Part shown: one piece after another, positions 1-13,909 of the stretch
How positions within the stretch are numbered: position 1 is the stretch's first letter
Layout: each line of letters starts with the position of its first letter
From: Hymenopus coronatus
Lineage: Eukaryota; Arthropoda; Insecta; Mantodea; Hymenopodidae
Length of the DNA: 64,000 bases
Reading direction: 5' to 3'
NCBI GenBank assembly: GCA_030762935.1
Contig: CM060883.1
Coordinates: 95,896,501 to 95,960,500, forward strand
The notes under the pieces: model-generated
The model's input: only the letters and a program-made list of their open reading frames with translations
Told to the model about the DNA's origin: nothing
Databases searched by the model: none
Translations under genes and position numbers: made by a program

Positions 1-668
1 TGGAAGAGTTCTAGTGTTGTAACTACAGTCAGGTGAGTGCAGAGTGCTCAACATTTATGTGAAATGGCTGAACATTAGGTGCTTGTGGAAGAGTTCCAGT
101 GTTGTAACTACAGTCAGGTGAGTGCAGAGTGCTCAAACTTCACGTGGAATGGCTGAACATATAGGTGCTTGTGGAAGAGTTCCAGTGTGTAACTACAGTC
201 AGGTAAGGGCAGATTGCTCAAACTTCATGTGAAATGGCTGAACATATAGGTGCTTGTGAAGAGTTCCAGTGTCATAATTACAGTCAGGTGAAGGCAGAGT
301 GCTCACCCTTCATGTGGAATGGCTGAACATATAGGTACTTGTGGAAAAGTTCCAGTGTGTAACTACAGTCAGGTGAGGGCAGAGTGCTCACCCTTCATGT
401 GGAATGGCTGAACATATAGGCACTTGTGGAAGAGTTCCAGTGTGTAACTACAGCCAGGTGAGGGCAGAGTGCTCAACCTCCATGTGGAATGGCTGAACAT
501 ATAGTAGCTTGTGGAAGAGTTCCAGTTTCATAACTACAGCCAGGTGAAGGCAGAGTGCTCAGGCTTCATGTGGAATGGCTGAACATATAGGTGCTTGTGG
601 AAGAGTTCCAGTGTGTCACTACAGCCAGGTGAGGGCAGAGTGCTCAACCATCACGTGGAATGGCTGAA

Positions 669-962
669 ATGAAATGGCCTGTTATTTATGGACGCTCTTT
701 AACTGCTTTGGTTCTCAGCGTCCCATTCTATATTGGGCGTGAACAATTGCTTAATTTTACTCAGAGGCCTGTCATATCAGGCTCGAGGTTCTTTTACGTG
801 CCATAAATTTATGACACGGGACCCATAGCTTTACTTCCCTTCCGAAGGAAGCCATTCTAAAGATTTCTACGCTCGAAAAAATCCATCGTCCTCTGCCGGG
901 TTATAACCCGCGACCCTGGGTATATGAAGTTAGCATGGTACCATTACACCACATCGGGCGAC
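669..962 (-). mobile_element. tRNA-derived SINE, copy 1
   Basis: A 294-bp element inside the satellite. It is flanked on both sides by the monomer segment TGGAATGGCTGAA (656-668 and 963-975), a 13-bp target duplication. Read on the minus strand, the tRNA-like head is at the right end: a box-A-like TGGTGTAATGGT (complement of 940-951) and a box-B-like GGGTTATAACCC (898-909). A central body follows that includes GACACGGGACC-type sequence, and the tail ends in CATTTCAT. Conserved central blocks are typical of several invertebrate SINE superfamilies, but which one cannot be settled here. The RNA polymerase III boxes suggest the founder was transcribable. There is no acceptor-stem pairing, so it is not a tRNA gene. 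Confidence 0.85.
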
Positions 963-3900
963 TGGAATGGCTGAACATATAGGTGCTTGTGAAAGAGTTC
1001 CAGTGTCATAACTTTAGTCAGGTAAGGGCAGAGTGCTCGGCCTTCACATGGATTGGCTGAACATATAGGTGCTTTTTGAAGATTTCCAGTGTTGTAAGTA
1101 CAGCCAGGTGAGGGCAGAGTGCTCAGCCTTCATGTGGAATGGCTGAACATATAGGTGATTGTGGAAGAGTTCCAGTGTTGTAACTACAGTCAGGTGAGTG
1201 CAGAGTGCTCAACCTTCATGTGGAATGGCTGAACATATAGGTGCTGGTGGAAGAGTTCCAGTGTTGTAACTACAGCCAGGTGAGTGCAGAGTGCTCAACC
1301 TTCATGTGGAATGGCTGAACATATAGGTGCTACTGGAAGACTTCCAGTCTCATAACTACAGTCAGGTGAAAGCAGTGTGCTCACCCATCATGTGGAATGG
1401 CTCAACATATAGGTACCTGTGGATGAGTTCGAGTATGTAACTACAGTCAGGTGAGAGCAGAGTGATCAGCCTTCATGTGGAATGGCTGTACATATAGGTA
1501 CTTGTGGAAGAGTTCCAGTGTGTAACTACAGCCAGGTGAGGGCAGTAAGCTCAGCCTTCATGTGGAATGGCTGAACATATAGATGCTTGTGAAAGAGCTC
1601 CAGTGTGTAGCTACAGCCAGGTGAGGGCAGAGTGCTCACCCTTCATGTGGAATTGCTGAACATATAGGTGCTTGTGGAAGAGTTCCAGTGTTGTAACTAC
1701 AGTCAGGTGAGGGCAGAGTGCTCAGCCTTCATGTGGAATGGCTGAACATATAGGTGCTTGTGGAAGAGTTCCAGTGACGTAACCAATTTCAGGTGAGGGC
1801 AGAGTGCTCAGCCTTCATGTGGAATGGCTGAACATATAGGTATTTGTGTAAGAGATCCAGTGTGCAACTACAGCCAGGTGAGGGCAGTGTGCTCAGCCTT
1901 CATGTGGAATGGCTGAGCATATAGGTGCTTGTGGAAGATTTCCAGTGTGTAACTACAGCCAGGTGAGGGCAGAGTGCTCACCCTTCATGTGGAATGGCTG
2001 AACATATGGGTGCTTGTGGAAGAATTCCAGTGTGTTACTACAGACAGGTGAGGGCAAAGTGCTCTGCCTTCATATGGAATGGCTGAACATATAGGTACTT
2101 GTGGAAGAGTTCCAGTGTGTAACTACAGTCAGCTGAGGGCAGAGTGCTCAACCTTCACATGGAATGGCTGAACATATAGGTACTTGTGGAATAGTTCCAG
2201 TGTTTTAACTACAGCCAGTAGAGGGCAGAGTGCTCAACCTTCACATGGAACGGCTGAACATATAGGTACTTGTGGAAGAGTTCCAGTGTTTAAACTACAG
2301 CCAGGTGAGTGCAGTGTGCTCTGCTTTCACATGGAACGCCTGAACATATAGGTACTTGTGGAAGAGTTCCAGTGTTGTAACTACAGCCAGGTGAGGCAGA
2401 GTGCTCAGCCTTCATGTTGAATGGCTGATCATATAGGTGGTTGTGGAAGAGTTCCAGTGTCAAAATAACAGTCAGGTGAGGGCAGAGTGCTCACACTACA
2501 CATGGAATGGCCGAACATACAGGTGCTTGTGTAAGAGTTCCTATGTGTAACTACAGCCAGAAGAGGGCAGAGTGCTCAGCCTTCATGTGCAATGGCTGAA
2601 CATATAGGTGCTTGTGGAAGACTTCCAGTGTGTAACTACAGTCAGGTAAGGGCAGAGTGCTCAACCTTCATGTGGAATGGCTGAACATATAGGTGCTACT
2701 GGAAGAGTTCCAGTCTCATAACTACAGTCAGGTGAGGGCAGAGTGCTCACCCTTCATGTGGAATGGCTGAACATATAGGTACTAGTGGAAGAGTTCCAGT
2801 GTGTAAATACAGCCAGGTGAGGGCAGAGTGCTCACCCTTCATGTGGAATGGCTGTACATATAGGTACTTGTGGAAGAGTTCCAGTGTGTAACTACTGCCA
2901 CGTGAGGGCAGAGTGCTAAGCCTTTACATGGAATGGCTGAACATACAGGTACATGTGGAATAGTTCGAGTGTGTCTACAGTCAGGTGAGGGCAGAGTGCT
3001 CAACCTTCATGTGGAATGGCTGAACATATAGGTGCTGGTGGAAGAGTTCCAGTGTTTTAACTACAGCCAGGTGAGGGCAGAGAGCTCAGCCTTCATGTGG
3101 AATGGCTGAACATATAGGTGCTTGTGGAAGAGTTCCAGTGTTGTAACTAGTCAGGTGAGGGCAGAGTGCTCAGCCTTCATGCGGAATGGCTGTACATATA
3201 GGTACTTGTGGAAGAGTTCCAGTGTGTAACTACTGCCAGGTGAGGGCAGATTACTAAGCCTTCACATGGAATGGATGAACATACAGGTACATGTGGAAGA
3301 GTTCGAGTGTGACTACAGTCAGGTGAGGGCAGAGTGCTCAGCATTCATGTGGAATGGCTGAACATATAGGTGCTTGTGGAAGAGTTCCATTGTTGTAACT
3401 ACAGCCAGGTGAGTGCAGAGTTCTCAACTTTCATGTGGAATGGCTGAACATATAGGTGCTTATGGAAGAGTTCCAGTGTTGTAATTAAAGCCTGGTGAGG
3501 TCAGAGTGCTCAGCCTTTATGTGGAATGGCTGAACATATAGGTGCTTGTGGAAGAGTTCTAGTGTTGTAACTATAGTCAGGTGAGTGCAGAGTGCTCAAC
3601 ATTTATGTGAAATGGCTGAACATTAGGTGCTTGTGGAAGAGCTCCAGTGTTGTAACTACAGTCAGGTGAGTGCAGAGTGCTCAAACTTCACGTGGAATGG
3701 CTGAACATATAGGTGCTTGTGGAAGAGTTCCAGTGTGTAACTACAGTCAGGTAAGGGCAGATTGCTCAAACTTCATGTGAAATGGCTGAACATATAGGTG
3801 CTTGTGAAGAATTCCAGTGTCATAATTACAGTCAGGTGAAGGCAGAGTGCTCACCCTTCATGTGGAATGGCTGAACATATAGGTACTTGTGGAAAAGTTC

Positions 3901-4301
3901 CAGTGTGTAACTACAGTCAGGTGAGGGCAGAGTGCTCACCCTTCATGTGGAATGCCTGAACATATAGGTACTTGTGGAAGAGTTCCAGTGTGTAACTACA
4001 GCCAGGTGAGGGCAGAGTGCTCAGCCTTCATGTGGAATGGCTATACATATAGGTGCTTGTGGAAGAGTTCTAGTGTGTAACTGCAGTCAGGTGATGGCAG
4101 AGTGCTCAACCTCCATATGGAATGGCTGAACATATAGTAGCTTGTGGAAGAGTTCCAGTTTCATAACTACAGCCAGGTGAAGGCAGAGTGCTCATCCTTC
4201 ATGTGGAATGGCTGAACATATAGGTGCTTGTGGAAGAGTTCCAGTGTGTCACTACAGCCAGGTGAGGGCAGAGTGCTCAACCTTCACGTGGAATGGCTGA
4301 A

Positions 4302-4595
4302 ATGAAATGGCCTGTTATTTATGGACACTCTTTAACTGCTTTGGTTCTCAGCGTCCCATTCTATATTGGGCGTGAACAATTGCTTAATATTACTCAGAGG
4401 CCTGTCATATCAGGCTCGAGGTTCTTTTACGTGCCATAAATTTATGACACAGGACCCATAGCTTTACTTCCCTTCCGAAGGAAGCCATTCTAAAGATTTC
4501 TACGCTCGAAAAAATCCATCGTCCTCTGCCGGGTTATAACCCGCGACCCTGGGTATATGAAGTTAACATGGTACCATTACACCACATCGGGCGAC
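4302..4595 (-). mobile_element. tRNA-derived SINE, copy 2
   Basis: This is a 294-bp copy with the same ends, orientation and TGGAATGGCTGAA flanks as the copy at 669-962. It carries a few private substitutions, for example GGACACTC in place of GGACGCTC near its left end. The distance from copy 1 is 3,633 bp. Confidence 0.85.
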
Positions 4596-7500
4596 TGGAA
4601 TGGCTGAACATAGAGGTGCTTGTGAAAGAGTTCCAGTGTCTTAACTTTAGTCAGGTAAGGGCAGAGTACTCGGCCTTCACATGGATTGGCTGAACATATA
4701 GGTGCTTGTTGAAGATTTCCAGTGTTGTAAGTACAGCCAGGTGAGGGCAGAGTGCTCAGCCTTCATGTGGAATGGCTGAACATATAGGTGCTTGTGGAAG
4801 AGTTCCAGTGTTGTAACTACAGTCAGGTGAGTGCAGAGTGCTCAACCTTCATGTGGAATGGCTGAACATATAGGTGCTGGTGGAAGAGTTCCAGTGTTGT
4901 AACTACAGCCAGGTGAGTGCACAGTGCTCAACCTTCATGTGGAATGGCTGAACATATAGGTGCTACTGGAAGAGTTCCAGTCTCATAACTACAGTCAGGT
5001 GAAAGCAGAGTGCTCACCCTTCATGTGGAATGGCTCAACAAATAGGTACTTGTGGATGAGTTCGAGTATGTAACTACAGTCAGGTGAGAGCAGAGTGATC
5101 AGCCTTCATGTGGAATGGCTGTACATATAGGTACTTGTGGAAGACCTCCAGTGTGTATCTACAGCCAGGTGAGGGCAGTAAGCTCAGCCTTCATGTGGAA
5201 TAACTGAACATATAGATGCTTGTGAAAGAGTTCCAGTGTGTAGCTACAGCCAGGTGAGGGCAGAGAGCTCACCCTTCATGTGGAATTGCTGACCATATAG
5301 GTGCTTATGGAAGAGTTCCAGTGTTGTAACTACAGTCAGGTGAGGGCAGAGTGCTCAGCCTTCATGTGGAATGACTGAACATATAGGTGCTTGTGGAAGA
5401 GTTCCAGTGTTGTAACTAGTCAGGTGAGGGCAGAGTGCTCAGCCTTCATGCGTAATGGCTGTACATATAGGTACTTGTGGAAGAGTTCCAGTGTGTAACT
5501 ACTGCCAGGTGAGGGCAGAGTGCTAAGCCTTCACATGGAATGGCTGAACATACAGGTACATGTGGAAGAGTTCGAGTGTGACTACAGTCAGGTGAGGGCA
5601 GAGTGCTCAGCATTCATGTGGAATGGCTGAACATATAGGTGCTTGTGGAAGAGTTCCAATGTTGTAACTACAGTCAGGTGAGTGCAGAGTGCTCAACCTT
5701 CATGTGGAATGGCTGAACATATAGGTGCTGGTGGAAGAGTTCCAGTGTTGTAACTACAGCCAGGTGAGGGCAGAGTGCTCAGCCTTCATGTGGAATGGCT
5801 GTACATATAGGTGCTTGTGGAAGAGTTCCAATGTCGTAACTACAGTCGGGTGAGTGCAGAGTGCTCAACCTTCATGTGGAATGGCTGAACATATAGGTGC
5901 TACTGGAAGAGTTCCAGTCTCATAGCTACAGTCAGGTGAAAGCAGAATGCTCACCCTTCATGTGGAATGGCTCAACATATAGGTACTTGTGGATGAGTGC
6001 GAGTATGTAACTACAGCCTGGTGAGGGCAGAGTACTCACCCTTCATGTGGAATTGCAAAACATATAGGTGCTTGTGGAAGAGTTCCAGTGTTGTAACTAC
6101 AGTCAGGTGAGGACAGAGTGCTCAGCCTTCATGTGGAATAGCTGAACATATAGGTGCTTGTGGAAGAGTTCCAGTGTCGTAACTAATTTCAGGTGAGTGC
6201 AGAGTGCTCTGCCTTCATGTGGAATGGCTGTACATATAGGTACTTGTGGAAGAGTTCCAGTGTGTAACTACAGCCAGGTGAGGGCAGAGTGCTCACCCTT
6301 CATGTGGAATGGCTGAACATATAGGTGCTTGTGGAAGAGTTCCAGTGTTGTAACTACAGTCAGGTGAGGGCAGAGTGCTCAGCCTTCATGTGGAATGGCT
6401 GAACATATAGGTGCTTGTGGAAGAGTTCCAGTGTCGTAACTAATTTCAGGTGAGTGCAGAGTGCTCAGCCTTCATGTGGAATAGCTGTACATATAGGTAC
6501 TTTGGAAGACTTCCAGTGTGTAACTACAGCCAGGTGAGGGAAGTGTGCTCAGCCTTCATGTGGAATGGCTGAACATATAGGTGCTTGTGGAAGAATTCCA
6601 GTGTGTAACCACAGACAGGTGAGGGCAGAGTGCTCTGCCTTCACATGGAATGGCTGAACATATAGGTACTTGTGGAAGAGTTCCAGTGTGTAACTAGTCA
6701 GCTGAGGGCAGAGTGCTCAACCTTAACATGGAATGGCTGAACATAAAAGTACTATTGGAATAGTTCCAGTGTTTTAACTACAGCCAGGTGAGGGCAGAGT
6801 GCTCAACCTTCACATGGAACGTCTGAACATATAGGTACTTGTGGAAGAGTTCCAGTGTTTTAACTACATTTAGGTGCGTGCAGAGTGCTCTGCTTTCACA
6901 TGGAACGCCTGAACATATAGGTACTTGTGGAAGAGTTCCAGTGTCATAACACCATTCAGGTGAGGGCAGAGTGCTCAGCCTTCATGTGGAATTGCTGTAC
7001 ATATAGGTGCTTGTGTAAGAGTTCCTATGTGTAACTACAGCCAGGTGAGGGCAGAGTGCTCAATCTTCATGTGGAATGGCTGAACATATAGGTGCTACTG
7101 GAAGAGTTCCAGTGTGTAACTACAGTCAGGTGAGGGCAGAGTGCTCAGCCTTCATGTGGGATGGCTGAACATATAGGTGCTTGTGGAAGAGTTCCAATGT
7201 TGAAAGTAATTTCAGGTGAGTGCAGAGTGCTCAGCCTTCATGTGGAATGGCTGTACATATAGGTACTTGTGGAAGAGTTCCAGTGTGTAACTACAGCCAG
7301 GTGAGGGCAGTGTGCTCAGCCTTCATGTGGAATGGCTGAGCATATAGGTGCTTGTGGAAGAGTTCCAGTGTGTAACTACAGCCAGGTGAGGGCAGAGTGC
7401 TCACCCTTCATGTGGAATTGCTGAGCATATAGGTGCTTGTGGAAGAGTTCCAGTGTGTAACTACAGTCAGGTGAGGGCAGAGTGCTGAAACTTCATGTGA

Positions 7501-10325
7501 AATGGCTGAACATATAGGTGCTTGTGAAGAGTTCCAGTGTCATAATTACAGTCAGGTGAGGGCAGAGTGCTCAGCCTTCATGTGGAATGGCTGAACATAT
7601 AGGTGCTTGTGGAAGAGTTCCAATGTTGTAACTACAGTCAGGTGAGTGCAGAGTGCTCAACCTTCATGTGGAATGGCTGAACATATAGGTGCTGGTGGAA
7701 GAGCTCCAGTGTTGTAACTACAGCCAGGTGAGTGCAGAGTGCTCAACCTTCATGTGGAATGGCTGAACAAATAGGTGCTACTGGAAGAGTTCCAATCTCA
7801 TAACTACAGTCAGGTGAAAGCAGAGTGCTCACCCTTCATGTGGAATGGCTCAACATATAGGTACCTGTGGATGAGTTCGAGTATGTAACTACAGTCAGGT
7901 GAGAGCAGAGTGATCAGCCTTCATGTGGAATGGCTGTACATATAGGTACTTGTGGAAGAGTTCCAGTGTGTAACTACAGCCAGGTGAGGGCAGTAAGCTC
8001 AGCCTTCATGTGGAATGGCTGAACATATAGATGCTTGTGAAAGAGTTCCAGTGTGTAGCTATAGCCAGGTGAGGGCAGAGTGCTCACCCTTCATGTGGAA
8101 TTGCTGAACATATAGGTGATTGTGGAAGAGTTCCAGTGTTGTAACTACAGTCAGGTGAGGACAGAGTGCTCAGCCTTCATGTGGAATGGCTGAACATATA
8201 GGTGCTTGTGGAAGAGTTCGAGTGACGTAACTAATTTCAGGTGAGGGCAGAGTGCTCAGCCTTCATGTGGAATGGCTGAACATATAGGTACTTGTGTAAG
8301 AGATCCAGTGTGTAACTACAGCCAGGTGTGGGCAGTGTGCTCAGCCTTCATGTGGAATGGCTGGGCATATAGGTGCTTGTGGAAGAGTTCCAGTGTGTAA
8401 CTACAGCCAGGTGAGGGCAGAGTGCTCACCCTTCATGTGGAATGGCTGAACATATGGGTGCTTGTGGAAGAATTCCAGTGTGTAACTACAGACAGGTGAG
8501 GGCAGAGTGCTCTGCCTTCACATGGAATGGCTGAACATATAGGTACTTGTGGAAGAGTTCCAGTGTGTAACTACAGTCAGCTGAGGGCAGAGTGCTCAAC
8601 CTTCACATGGAATGGCTGAACATATAGGTACTTGTGGAATAGTTCCAGTGTTTTAACTACCGCCAGGTGAGGGCAGAGTGCTCAACCTTCACATGGAACG
8701 GCTGAACATATAGGTACTTGTGGAAGAGTTCCAGTGTTTTAACTACAGCCAGGTGAGTGCAGTGTGCTCTGCTTTCACATGGAACGCCTGAACATATAGG
8801 TACTTGTGGAAGAGTTCCAGTGTTGTAACTACAGCCAGGTGAGGCAGAGTGCTCAGCCTTCATGTTGAATGGCTGATCATATAGGTGGTTGTGGAAGAGT
8901 TCCAGTGTCATAATAACAGTCAGGTGAGGGCAGAGTGCTCACACTACACATGGAATGGCCGAACATACAGGTGCTTGTGTAAGAGTTCCTATGTGTAACT
9001 ACAGCCAGAAGAGGGCAGAGTGCTCAGCCTTCATGTGCAATGGCTGAACATATAGGTGCTTGTGGAAGACTTCCAGTGTGTAACTACAGTCAGGTAAGGG
9101 CAGAGTGCTCAACCTTCATGTGGAATGGCTGAACATATAGGTGCTACTGGAAGAGTTCCAGTCTCATAACTACAGTCAGGTGAGGGCAGAGTGCTCACCC
9201 TTCATGTGGAATGGCTGAACATATAGGTACTAGTGGAAGAGTTCCAGTGTGTAACTACAGCCAGGTGAGGGCAGAGTGCTCACCCTTCATGTGGAATGGC
9301 TGAACATATAGGTGCTTGTGAAAGAGATCCAGTGTTGTAACTAGTCAGGTGAGGGCAGAGTGCTCAGCCTTCATGTGGAATGGCTGTACATGTAGGTACT
9401 TGTGGAAGAGTTCCAGTGTGTAACTACTGCCAGGTGAGGGCAGAGTGCTAAGCCTTCACATGGAATGGTTGAACATACAGGTACATGTGGAAGAGTTCGA
9501 GTGTGACTACAGTCAGGTGAGGGCAGAGTGCTCAGCATTCATGTGGAATGGCTGAACATATAGGTGCTTATGGAAGAGTTCCAGTGTTGTAATTAAAGCC
9601 TGGTGAGGGCAGAGTGCTCAGCCTTTATGTGGAATGGCTGAACATATAGGCGCTTGTGGAAGAGTTCTAGTGTTGTAACTACAGTCAGGTGAGTGCAGAG
9701 TGCTCAACATTTATGTGAAATGGCTGAACATTAGGTGCTTGTGGAAGAGCTCCAGTGTTGTAACTACAGTCAGGTGAGTGCAGAGTGCTCAAACTTCACG
9801 TGGAATGGCTGAACACATAGGTGCTTGTGGAAGAGTTCCAGTGTGTAACTACAGTCAGGTAAGGGCAGATTGCTCAAAATTCATGTGAAATGGAATGAAC
9901 ATATAGGTGATTGTGAAGAGTTCCAGTGTCATAATTACAGTCAGGTGAAGCCAGAGTGCTCACCCTTCATGTGGAATGGCTGAACATATAGGTACTTGTG
10001 GAAAAGTTCCAGTGTGTAACTACAGTCAGGTGAGGGCAGAGTGCTCACCCTTCATGTGGAATGGCTGAACATATAGGTACTTGTGGAAGAGTTCCAGTGT
10101 GTAACTACAGCCAGGTGAGGGCAGAGTGCTCAACCTCCATGTGGAATGGCTGAACATATAGTAGCTTGTGGAAGAGTTCCAGTTTCATAACTACAGCCAG
10201 GTGAAGGCAGAGTGCTCAGCCTTCATGTGGAATGGCTGAACATATAGGTGCTTGTGGAAGAGTTCCAGTGTGTCACTACAGCCATGTGAGGGCAGAGTGC
10301 TCAACCTTCACGTGGAATGGCTGAA

Positions 10326-10619
10326 ATGAAATGGCCTGTTATTTATGGACGCTCTTTAACTGCTTTGGTTCTCAGCGTCCCATTCTATATTGGGCGTGAA
10401 AAATTGCTTAATTTTACTCAGAGGCCTGTCATATCAGGCTCGAGGTTCTTTTACGTGCCATAAATTTATGACACGGGACCCATAGCTTTACTTCCCTTCC
10501 GAAGGAAGCCATTCTAAAGATTTCTACGCTCGAAAAAATCCATCGTCCTCTGCCGGGTTATAACCCGCGACCCTGGGTATATGAATTTAGCATGGTACCA
10601 TTACACCACATCGGGCGAC
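10326..10619 (-). mobile_element. tRNA-derived SINE, copy 3
   Basis: This is a 294-bp copy in the same monomer position and orientation as the others. It lies 6,024 bp from copy 2, about twice the usual spacing. Between them (4.6-10.3 kb) the CTTTCACATGGAACGCCTG landmark monomer occurs twice, near 6,893 and 8,772, so one SINE-bearing block appears to be missing. Confidence 0.85.
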
Positions 10620-13615
10620 TGGAATGGCTGAACATATAGGTGCTTGTGAAAGAGTTCCAGTGTCATAACTTTAGTCATGTAAGGGCAGAGTGCTCGGCCT
10701 TCACATGGATTGGCTGAACATATAGGTGCTTTTTGAAGATTTCCAGTGTTGTAAGTACAGCCAGGTGAGGGCAGAGAGCTCAGCCTTCATGTGGAATGGC
10801 TGAACATTTAGGTGCTTGTGGAAGAGTTCCAGTGTTGTAACTACAGTCAGGTGAGGGCTGAGTGCTCAGCCTTCACGTGGAATAGCTGAACATATAGGTG
10901 CTGGTGGAAGAGTTCCAGTGTTGTAACTACAGCCAGGTGAGTGCAGAGTGCGCAACCTTCATGTGGAATGGCTGAACATATAGGTGCTACTGGAAGACTT
11001 CCAGTCTCATAACTACAGTCCGGTGAAAGCAGAGTGCTCACCCTTCATGTGGAATGACTCAACATATAGGTACCTGTGGATGAGTTCGAGTATGTAACTA
11101 CAGTCAGGTGAGAGCAGAGTGATCAGCCTTCATGTGGAATGGCTGTACATATAGGTACTTGTGGAAGAGTTCCAGTGTGTAACTACAGCCAGGTGAGGGC
11201 AGTAAGCTCAGCCTTCATGTGGAATGGCTGAACATATAGATGCTTGTGAAAGAGTTGCAGTGTGTAGCTACAGCCAGGTGAGGGCAGACTGCTCACCCTT
11301 CATGTGGAATTGCTGAACATATAGGTGCTTGTGGAAGAGTTCCAGTGACGTAACTAATTTCAGGTGCGGGCAGAGTGCTCAGCCTTCATGTGGAATGGCT
11401 GAACATATAGGTACTTGTGTAAGAGATCCAGTGTGTAACTACAGCCAGGTGAGGGCAGTGTGCTCAGCCTTCATGTGGAATGGCTGAGCATATAGGTGCT
11501 TGTGGAAGAGTTCCAGTGTGTAACTACAGCCAGGTGAGGGCAGAGTGCTCACCCTTCATGTGGAATGGCTGAACATATGGGTGCTTGTGGAAGAATTCCA
11601 GTGTGCAACTACAGACAGGTGACGGCAGAGTGCTCTGCCTTCATATGGAATGGCTGAACATATAGGTACTTGTGGAAGAGTTCCAGTGTGTAACTACAGT
11701 CAGCTGAGGGCAGAGTGCTCAACCTTCACATGGAATGGCTGAACATATAGGTACTTGTGGAATAGTTCCAGTGTTTTAACTACAGCCAGGTGAGGGCAGA
11801 GTGCTCAACCTTCACATGGAACGGCTGAACATATAGGTACTTGTGGAAGAGTTCCAGTGTTTTAACTACAGCCAGGTGAGTGCAGTGTGCTCTGCTTTCA
11901 CATGGAACGCCTGAACATATAGGTACTTGTGGAAGAGTTCCAGTGTTGTAACTAAGCCAGGTGAGGCAGAGTGCTCAGCCTTCATGTTGAATGGCTGATC
12001 ATATAGGTGGTTGTGGAAGAGTTCCAGTGTCATAATAACAGTCAGGTGAGGGCAGAGTGCTCACACTACACATGGAATGGCCGAACATACAGGTGCTTGT
12101 GTAAGAGTTCCTATGTGTAACTACAGCCAGAAGAGGGCAGAGTGCTCAGCCTTCATGTGCAATGGCTGAACATATAGGTGCTTGTGGAAGACTTCCAGTG
12201 TGTAACTACAGTCAGGTAAGGGCAGAGTGCTCAACCTTCATGTGGAATGGCTGAACATATAGGTGCTACTGGAAGAGTTCCAGTCTCATAACTACAGTCA
12301 GGTGAGGGCAGAGTGCTCACCCTTCATGTGGAATGGCTGAACATATAGGTACTAGTGGAAGAGTTCCAGTGTGTAACTACAGCCAGGTGAGGGCAGAGTG
12401 TTCACCCTTCATGTGGAATGGCTGTACATATAGGTACTTGTGGAAGAGTTCCAGTGTGTAACTACTGCCACGTGAGGGCAGAGTGCTAAGCCTTCACATG
12501 GAATGGCTGAACATACAGGTACATGTGGAAGAGTTCGAGTGTGTCTACAGTCAGGTGAGGGCAGAGTGCTCAACCTTCATGTGGAATGGCTGAACATATA
12601 GGTGCTTGTGGAAGAGTTCCAGTGTTTTAACTACAGCCAGGTGAGGGCAGAGTGCTCAGCCTTCATGTCGAATGGCTGAACATATAGGTGCTTGTGGAAG
12701 AGTTCCAGTGTTGTAACTAGACAGGTGAGGGCAGAGTGCTAAGCCTTCACATGGAATGGCTGAACATACAGGTACATGTGGAAGAGTTCGAGTGTGACTA
12801 CAGTCAGGTGAGGGCAGAGTGCTCAGCATTCATGTGGAATGGCTGAACATATAGGTGCTTGTGGAAGAGTTCCATTGTTGTAACTACAGCCAGGTAAGTG
12901 CAGAGTTCTCAACTTTCATGTGGAATGGCTGAACATATAGGTGCTTATGGAAGAGTTCCAGTGTTGTAATTAAAGCCTGGTGAGGGCAGAGTGCTCAGCC
13001 TTTATGTGGAATGGCTGAACATATAGGTGCTTGTGGAAGAGTTCCAGTGTGTAACTACAGTCAGGTAAGGGCAGATTGCTCAAACTTCATGTGAAATGGC
13101 TGAACATATAGGTGCTTGTGAAGAGTTCCAGTGTCATAATTACAGTCAGGTGAAGGCAGAGTGCTCACCCTTCATGTGGAATGGCTGAACATATAGGTAC
13201 TTGTGGAAAAGTTCCAGTGTGTAACTACAGTCAGGTGAGGGCAGAGTGCTCACCCTTCATGTGGAATGGCTGAACATATAGGTACTTGTGGAAGAGTTCC
13301 AGTGTGTAACTACAGCCAGGTGAGGGCAGAGTGCTCAGCCTTCATGTGGAATGGCTATACATATAGGTGCTTGTGGAAGAGTTCCAGTGTGTAACTGCAG
13401 TCAGGTGAGGGCAGAGTGCTCAACCTCCATATGGAATGGCTGAACATATAGTAGCTTGTGGAAGAGTTCCAGTTTCATAACTACAGCCAGGTGAAGGCAG
13501 AGTGCTCAGCCTTCATGTGGAATGGCTGAACATATAGGTGCTTGTGGAAGAGTTCCAGTGTGTCACTACAGCCAGGTGAGGGCAGAGTGCTCAACCTTCA
13601 CGTGGAATGGCTGAA

Positions 13616-13909
13616 ATGAAATGGCCTGTTATTTATGGACGCTCTTTAACTGCTTTGGTTCTCAGCGTCCCATTCTATATTGGGCGTGAACAATTGCTTA
13701 ATTTTACTCAGAGGCCTGTCATATCAGGCTCGAGGTTCTTTTACGTGCCATAAATTTATGACACAGGACCCATAGCTTTACTTCCCTTCCGAAGGAAGCC
13801 ATTCTAAAGATTTCTACGCTCGAAAAAATCCATCGTCCTCTGCCGGGTTATAACCCGCGACCCTGGGTATATGAAGTTAGTATGGTACCATTACACCACA
13901 TCGGGCGAC
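13616..13909 (-). mobile_element. tRNA-derived SINE, copy 4
   Basis: This 294-bp copy lies inside the first unit of the 3,290-bp tandem duplication. It carries the variant GAAGTTAGTATGG near the tRNA-like head, and the copy 3,290 bp downstream shares that variant. Confidence 0.85.

Noticed and set aside
898..951. A functional tRNA gene at the tRNA-like head of each SINE
   Set aside because: Box A and box B are present but there is no acceptor stem or proper anticodon arm, and the sequence is always fused to the SINE body with target duplications.
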